From Bolinopsis microptera (Eukaryota; Ctenophora; Tentaculata; Lobata; Bolinopsidae), in assembly GCF_026151205.1 (NCBI RefSeq), contig NC_087082.1, positions 13,923,365 through 13,987,364 on the forward strand: a DNA stretch of 64,000 nucleotides, in the 5' to 3' direction. Both the position numbers and the translations under genes were made by a program. The notes under the pieces were generated by a model. That model was not told the origin of the DNA and searched no databases. It was given only the letters and a program-made list of their open reading frames with translations. The stretch's first letter is position 1, and each line of letters opens with the position of its first letter. This document shows positions 27,601-64,000 of the stretch, in pieces.

Positions 27601-28293
27601 TGTCTAGCTCAGAAGACCGACCACCTGTCCGAGTTGAAACCTCTGATTTCGCTGTGGTAAGACATTTGTTCAGTTTCAACGCTCCTGTTCTGAGATCAAA
27701 ATTAAATGTGTCCTATTATTGCTCGCATGTATTTGATCTATCGAAAAGCAACTAAACACGGATCGTTTCAGCAAGAAGACTTGTACGAGTCAACTTGGAC
27801 ACCCCGTCCGGAGTACGACTACAGATTATTGGGGCCAATTGAAAGATTGCGACACAACAACAACCTGATCGTTGCCAAGGTGGCAAAGTTGGAGGATGTA
27901 TCCAAAGATAATGATAAGGTTATTATTAACATGATGATGAAACATTTTATACATAATACATTTGGATCGTATTTCTCTCCCATCCCTTGAGCTGATGACT
28001 CGAAAAATTAGTCATACCGTTCATATGGCTCGGCAGTTGACAGCAATCCCGTTAGTATAATTTATATAAAAATGTATAATTTATTTAAAAATACAAAACG
28101 CTTTCTGTCTCATTCATAACAGAATATATTTCATCAGGACATAAACGAAAACAATATCCACATCACATCGCTCGAGTCCTCTCTGAGACGGAGACAAGCG
28201 CTGAAGATAGAGCTGGAAACTAGAGATCAGCGTGTAAAACATTTCAGATCCATGATTTTAGCGCAGAGAGCAACAGATGAAGGAAACAGATGA
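1870..28293 (+). CDS. Gene A: unidentified BED-like zinc-finger nuclear protein, 21 exons
   Basis: Exons: 1870-1926, 2764-2897, 7244-7324, 7887-7952, 8323-8586, 9489-9587, 13031-13137, 20140-20441, 20670-20821, 20970-21168, 21381-21672, 22200-22864, 24389-24526, 24826-24954, 25477-25633, 25791-25856, 26631-26773, 27326-27410, 27586-27656, 27772-27918, 28123-28293. They sum to 3,525 nt (1,174 residues plus stop); every junction is GT-AG and keeps phase. The start ATG has A at -3 and begins a Lys/Arg-rich peptide (MSKRRKIE). Order: BED-like C2HC finger (about 63-85), basic stretch, Ser/acidic region, Cys/His cluster (about 202-233), Pro-rich segment with a VKTEP sumoylation-like motif (about 360), third Cys/His cluster (371-420), Glu-rich tract (about 495-584), TGPAPT repeats (about 603-745), helical segment (807-969), C-terminal coiled-coil-like end. 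Basic clusters and fingers suggest a nuclear, DNA- or chromatin-bound role (inference). I do not recognise the family. Weakest points are the first exon and the acceptor at 20669. Confidence 0.72.
1946..2164. mobile_element. Pogo-like palindromic MITE in Gene A intron 1
   Basis: Inverted ends: CAGTAAAACCCCGATTCACC at the left and the reverse complement of GGTAAATCGTGGTTTTACTG at the right, with inner copies of GCGGTAAATCGGCGTTT. CAGT...ACTG ends with AACC and GATT are typical of pogo/Tigger-like elements. Only the right flank shows TA, so the target duplication is not clear. Confidence 0.6.
2764..7952 (+). CDS. Gene A exons 2-4: BED-like zinc finger and basic tail
   Basis: Joining 2764-2897 (phase 2 donor) to 7244-7324 and 7887-7952 makes a Cys-x2-Cys-x13-His-x4-Cys finger starting CKHCGSYF and ending LQLHLKDKC, followed by a basic RHQRNKRREAEKK stretch. 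The spacing and the Leu-x-x-His-Leu pattern fit the BED finger family (Cx2C, then Hx3-5[H/C]), which binds DNA in chromatin factors and hAT transposases. The finger only appears after splicing across a 4.3 kb transposon-filled intron, so cDNA would test it directly. Confidence 0.7.
3048..4685. mobile_element. 1.64 kb TA-flanked element with mirrored subterminal repeats
   Basis: Ends are CGGGTAAACCGCCCCTAAAA and its inverse, flanked by TA (3046-3047 and 4686-4687). The right arm of the surrounding MITE preserves the uninterrupted site (TCTCACTAGTCTTGC in inverse), which confirms the borders and the TA duplication. The motif CCCCTAAAATGTCA occurs at least six times in the left half; the right half carries only its inverse. 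No transposase frame was found, so it is non-autonomous; TA fits Tc1/mariner-like or similar enzymes. Confidence 0.85.
4967..6357 (+). mobile_element. 5'-truncated LINE with 10 bp target duplication
   Basis: Flanked by direct repeats TAACTCCGCA (4957-4966 and 6358-6367). The sister Helitron at 18-19 kb has the unoccupied site (TTAACTCCGCACCACACCCG in inverse), which proves the borders. Contents are a decayed reverse transcriptase end. The 3' end is AGCATGAAGCATGTATG without a long poly(A). Confidence 0.85.
5010..6320 (+). pseudogene. Non-LTR reverse transcriptase fragment, frameshifted
   Basis: Pieces in different frames: 5010-5234 (CGFRRNRSCIDQFYSIRTII, then IDFKAAFDSI in another frame near 5175-5210), 5402-5686 (SDYADDLAVM, the YADD catalytic motif, then GLKINAKKTQCM) and about 5650-6236 (FVYLGANISGDG; LLYGAEVW; RRILKIKWF; RLRWYGHVVRMPE; GKRLRGRPRKGW). 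This is the order of the palm, thumb and C-terminal region of LINE ORF2. At least two frameshifts and the missing 5' endonuclease part make it dead. I do not assign a clade. Confidence 0.9.
6735..6791. repeat. (CA)n microsatellite
   Basis: ACACACGCACAGACACACGC followed by a pure (CA)n run. It matches the (TG)n near the 5' end of the sister Helitron, so it belongs to that element. Confidence 0.85.
7325..8322. repeat. Gene A introns 3 and 4 with a duplicated block of about 95 bp
   Basis: Bases about 7497-7600 and 8022-8120 are diverged copies sharing TTGTTTAACT, GCCGTACAGCAAGG and AGGCACATAAC, one in each intron flanking exon 4. Another short duplication (ATACTATTTGACTAATATTT) lies at about 7815-7880. 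No gene apart from exon 4. Confidence 0.6.
8587..9488. other. Gene A intron 5, nothing recognised
   Basis: AT-rich, with no repeat or frame I can support. The 67-codon open frame at 8875-9078 lacks domain signal and splice support. Confidence 0.5.
9489..9587 (+). CDS. Gene A exon 6: second Cys/His cluster
   Basis: Reads YEKKNKKCVHCSRGH then LELASCQH, with a Trp-Gln-Trp-Glu-Cys end. The pattern C-x2-C-x3-H-x5-C-x-H suggests a compact zinc site. It enters in phase 2 and ends at a gtaagt donor in phase 2, matching both neighbours. Confidence 0.72.
9588..11509. other. Gene A intron 6, left part: short repeats, G-rich run and GC-rich block
   Basis: A 12 bp tandem (GTGTAACACAAT, three to four copies) lies at about 9650-9690. 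A nearly pure G run of about 65 nt broken by single C bases lies at 10051-10118 and could form G-quadruplexes. Bases 10230-11075 are clearly GC-richer than the surroundings and include an inverted pair of GCCAAGTGGCACAGTGTGTT and its inverse (about 10523 and 10630-10650), a likely small hairpin element. No exon seen. Confidence 0.55.
11510..12450. mobile_element. 0.94 kb TA-flanked non-autonomous DNA element
   Basis: Ends ACGGGTGATGACTAAAAAAT (left) and the inverse of ATTTTTTATTCATCACCCGT (right), flanked by TA at 11508-11509 and 12451-12452. No transposase frame. TA duplication fits a Tc1/mariner-type mover. Confidence 0.8.
12598..12728. mobile_element. Near-perfect palindromic MITE, about 130 bp
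   Basis: Arms of about 60 bp: AATTCCGTAATCAAT, GTTCGTATGTG, TGGTCAGTGGTGCGATTAAT then the inverse, around a short centre TAGTGCTAAGTAGCAC. Left-arm insertions CTA and CTTATG are the only notable differences. Confidence 0.85.
13250..13975. repeat. 26 bp minisatellite, about 27 copies
   Basis: Unit CACCCTACACTCCACTCC plus (A/T)CTC(C/A)CTG, repeated head to tail with scattered substitutions, in intron 7 of Gene A. Strongly C/T-biased on this strand. Confidence 0.95.
14150..14525. mobile_element. Partial copy A of a G-run-ended repeat family
   Basis: Shares long stretches with copy B (15585-17678): TTTTGCCGGCTTTTG, GAGAAATCACGGTACTAACT, AACATTGGGAAATGGGCAAA and CCCATTCCCAAAATTGAAAT. Its right end is a C run then AAACGTCACGTAC. 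Confidence 0.65.
14656..15584. other. Gene A intron 7, middle: small palindrome, no gene
   Basis: A MITE-like inverted pair, ATAATTCGAACAAT and its inverse, lies at about 15055-15178. The rest is AT-rich or unclassified. Open frames of 60-80 codons here have no domain or splice support. Confidence 0.5.
15585..17678. mobile_element. Copy B of the G-run-ended family, with a nested element
   Basis: Left end is a 42-G run then GATCAGGTACTAAG...GTACGTGACGT. The right end is ACGTCACGTACATGACTAAG then a C-rich run to 17678. These inverted ends define a DNA element. Bases 16034-17575 are a later insertion. Confidence 0.7.
16034..17575. mobile_element. 1.54 kb element with TTA target duplication
   Basis: Short inverted ends GCACAGTGTGCCC and GGGCACACTGTGC, flanked by TTA (16031-16033 and 17576-17578). 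Three-base TTA duplication fits PIF/Harbinger-type insertion. AT-rich interior with no frame resembling a transposase, so probably non-autonomous. Confidence 0.7.
17908..18056. mobile_element. hAT-type MITE with 8 bp target duplication
   Basis: Inverted ends CAGGGACAAAAGGATTTC and its inverse, with inner TTTCGCGGTA repeats. Perfect 8 bp direct repeats GTTTATGC at 17900-17907 and 18057-18064. CAG ends and 8 bp duplications are the hAT hallmark. Confidence 0.92.
18149..19196 (+). mobile_element. Helitron-like element, copy 2
   Basis: Starts A|TCTATTATTCATCAATAC, passes through GCCAAGAGG and (TG)n, and ends with the hairpin CCCGGCCGAAGGCCGGG then TTACACTAG|T. TC start, GC hairpin near the end, CTAG terminus and insertion between A and T are the Helitron rules. 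No Rep/helicase frame, so non-autonomous. A smaller hairpin element is inserted at about 18242-18567. It lies in intron 7 of Gene A. Confidence 0.85.
18242..18567. mobile_element. Hairpin-ended element inserted in the Helitron
   Basis: Ends CAGTTCCACGGCTCAGTTTT and its inverse. Comparing with Helitron copy 1 shows the uninterrupted site around ACGGTAAGAGTT; GGTAA is present on both sides of the insert. The CAG-like ends recall hAT, but only about 5 bp of duplication can be read. Confidence 0.7.
19197..20139. other. Gene A intron 7, right end, nothing recognised
   Basis: AT-rich, no element ends or exon signals I can support apart from the acceptor at 20139. Confidence 0.5.
20140..21672 (+). 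CDS. Gene A exons 8-11: Pro-rich, third Cys/His cluster, acidic tract
   Basis: Four exons with short introns. Exon 8 (20140-20441) is Ser/Pro/Thr-rich and ends with a VKTEPIDE sumoylation-like motif. Exon 9 (20670-20821) carries C-x2-H, then C-x10-C-x2-H (LCEVHLRTEW, DRCSEVAQFN, LCAKH), likely another metal site. Exon 10 (20970-21168) is Gly/Arg then Pro/Ser and acidic. Exon 11 (21381-21672) is almost all Glu with an AEEEE repeat made by tandem GAGGAGGAAGAGGCG. Phases run 1, 0, 2, 0, 1 across the junctions. The exon 9 acceptor lacks a strong pyrimidine tract. Confidence 0.75.
22200..22864 (+). CDS. Gene A exon 12: TGPAPT repeat exon
   Basis: The exon begins at the cag acceptor at 22199 in phase 1 and ends ATG|gtgagt in phase 0. 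It encodes an acidic lead (ATAEEDPLQTYG), about 23 copies of the hexapeptide TGPAPT (18 bp units, about 22252-22676), then a unique, charged tail (EEMKREPSPK; SPSPFTVM). The unique ends in the same frame, and phase agreement with exons 11 and 13, show which of the several open frames is coding. Expect length variation between individuals. Confidence 0.82.
22924..23728. mobile_element. 0.8 kb palindrome built of TATAAGCCGGC motifs
   Basis: Inverted ends TTGGTAGATCACCGACCGGC and its inverse. The inside is a dense mosaic of AGCCGGCTATAAGCCGG and its variants. Longer mirrored blocks (AACTTCATCGTACTGAAC; GTTTAGGTATCGAAAGTGG) lie on both arms. It could fold into a very long hairpin. No clear target duplication. 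It lies in intron 12 of Gene A. Confidence 0.8.
23729..24388. other. Gene A intron 12, right part, nothing recognised
   Basis: AT-rich intronic DNA without repeats or frames of note. Confidence 0.5.
24389..28293 (+). CDS. Gene A exons 13-21: helical C-terminal half and stop
   Basis: Exons 13-15 (24389-25633) encode a Leu/Met-rich, probably alpha-helical region (MHQIKEKFEDRSFQDCLNSM; DLRSTAHELKSLVSILAIEQ). Exon 17 (26631-26773) has four QPGH(S/P) repeats. Exon 20 (27772-27918) reads LYESTWTPRPEYDYRLLGPI. The last exon (28123-28293) is Arg/Glu-rich with heptad-like spacing and ends TGA at 28291-28293. All junctions are gt-ag and in phase. I know no family with this arrangement. Confidence 0.78.
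25857..26630. other. Gene A intron 16 with a small inverted repeat
   Basis: About 26085-26236 starts CGCACTATATATAGTGTCAG and ends CACTATATAGTGCG, with inner CACTATATAGTCCTGTC repeats, a MITE-like unit. The 123-codon open frame at 25766-26137 is just exon 16 reading on into the intron. Confidence 0.55.
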
Positions 28294-29823
28294 GGTTATC
28301 TTGTGTTATATCTAAGTGAGATATGATTCCTATCCCGGGGTATAGCTGCAGAAGAGCCCGCTGTGTTGACGTCCTGATGAAGTTGATAATGATGAAGAAG
28401 TTGGAGCTGTGAACACTACTGCCAGGCCAATATGCAACAAGGGAAATGAAGACAATAATCTTAAAATGACAGGTCATGGTGTGAAAGAAGGAATAGGTGA
28501 CAAATAATTTTTGGTATAGGATTGAGCAGAGTCATTATTCATTGTAGAATATCACATAGATCTATCATAGAAATTTGTTTCGCTAAAAATGGTTTTTGAT
28601 ATTAATTATCAAGCTTTTTAATTTGAACCTAAAATTGACAGTTTTTAACTTTTTATCTTTATTAATCAAACTCCATGCTCAAGCATTCTAAGAATTTTTA
28701 TATATTTTTCCACGACTCTTGACTGGCTGCGGTTAACTTAAATTTGAATACTTTGTAGAAACGATCATTTTTAGTTATATATATAGATTTAGTTACCGTA
28801 CAGTTAGGGGTCGTTCACATATTACGTTATCATTTTTTGGATCATTTTTACCCCCCCCCCCCCCTCCGTAATCAGTTTTACACATAGCTATTGTGTCAAA
28901 AATCAAAATTACACTAGCGTAATCATTCGGAACCCCCCTCAGCTGATTACGTAATATGTGAACGACCCCTTAACTAGAATCGTGCCAGAGCGTGTTTGTA
29001 AACTAGGTTGTTTAGTTGATTCTCTTATATGATGTATTTTATCATGAATTTGTTTATTTATTATTTTATATATGCCAGATGCACTTTCATTAAATACGCC
29101 TTGTTTTCTTTTGAAGCCTACAGTAGAACTTGTATTGACCCAATACGCGTTCATCAAATTGTTAACAATAATTTTATCAATGCATCACAAGTGTATTCTA
29201 GTAGAAGTTAAAAATAAATAATCTATCCAAATTCTGATTTCTGATACAAATTAACATAATCGTAACATGTACACTATGTACAAAAGTCTTTAAAATTTCA
29301 GCATATAAACTCATTGAATATCTTCAATGATTTTTATTGATCAAAATGTGACCAAACATAGATATTAGTCCCTTCGACTGAATATAGATTAGAATTACTC
29401 TTGAATGGCGATGGTCATAATCCTACGCTAGCATAGAAAATATCGTGTTTCCTATCCGTAATTAGGGTAATTTTCATAATTAGGGGTCATTATCAAAGAG
29501 GGTCAAGATATCCCATGACCACGTCATCTTTCTCAACAGTAAAGCTAGTCAGCTAGTTATCTGAACTGAAGTAAAATAATTTAACTATTTAAAACAATCT
29601 TTCTCTCAGTAAATTCCAGAAAGTAAAACCACAAATATTTGCTGATCAGTCCTAGTATATAGATAGATAAAAACTGTGCTCGATTCATTTGTGATTACAT
29701 GACTGATTCTGTTTGGATCCGGTCACGGTCAACATATAAACGTTCACATTCTAAATCACGGTATTTGTCCATCTCAGTTCTCATAGCAACGTTATCAGTA
29801 TAGTGAAATAATGATGTATCACT
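28294..29823. other. Convergent intergenic region between Gene A and the ABC transporter
   Basis: The two genes end tail to tail, 1.5 kb apart (TGA at 28291-28293 on +, stop at 29824-29826 on -). Apart from the Harbinger-type MITE at 28807-28969, I see AT-rich DNA only. No polyadenylation signal is certain. Confidence 0.6.
28807..28969. mobile_element. PIF/Harbinger-type MITE
   Basis: Ends GGGGTCGTTCACATATTACG and its inverse, flanked by TTA (28804-28806 and 28970-28972). A C run lies in one arm. Related to the 70 bp element at 63089-63158. Confidence 0.92.
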
Positions 29824-63933
<34,110 letters not shown>

Positions 63934-64000
63934 CTGGAGACACACCACGTAACTTAATATAGTTTTGTTTACTATGCAATATTAATTGTCTTGATCAATA

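Overview
The window is animal nuclear DNA. It has split genes with GT-AG introns (many gttagt and gtgagt donors, tttcag acceptors), a class A GPCR, an ABCC/MRP-type ABC transporter and a dense mix of animal-type transposons: LINE, Helitron, DD41D mariner-like, Penelope-type GIY-YIG, hAT-, Harbinger- and TTAA-type elements. The AT-rich, MITE-rich introns suit an early-branching or other invertebrate, but I cannot assign a phylum. Gene models were built by hand by chaining exons whose splice sites and intron phases agree; no alignment was run.

Left part, about 1.9-28.3 kb, + strand: one apparently complete 21-exon gene (Gene A, about 1,174 codons). It encodes a probable nuclear zinc-binding protein with an N-terminal BED-like C2HC finger, two further Cys/His clusters, an acidic segment, a TGPAPT repeat tract and a helical C-terminus. 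I cannot name it. Its large introns are loaded with transposons, including a four-layer nest at 2.99-6.95 kb where empty sites can be read from sister copies, and a Helitron at 18.1-19.2 kb that is inverted relative to the one in the nest.

Right part, about 63.9-29.8 kb, - strand: an ABCC-family full transporter with 38 exons in view and its 5' end beyond the window. Order: TMD0/L0, TMD1, a degenerate NBD1, a long Gly-Arg-rich linker that carries a duplicated module, TMD2, then a largely canonical NBD2 and a stop. Three small + strand genes sit inside its introns: a 4-exon GPCR (56.7-58.5 kb) and two tandem two-exon paralogues (42.5-43.2 and 44.0-44.9 kb) with a helical domain resembling the USP8/AMSH N-terminal dimerisation domain. 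A frameshifted DD41D transposase, a GIY-YIG fragment, a tRNA-derived SINE, a 1.38 kb TTAA-flanked hairpin, a 10-bp-repeat element with 8-bp target duplications and a 33-bp satellite also lie in its introns.

The most notable items are the four-exon RGG-rich linker of the transporter, which keeps frame whether included or skipped, the nested-gene layout, the nested transposon stack and the many 15-40 nt G/C homopolymers found mainly in element ends.
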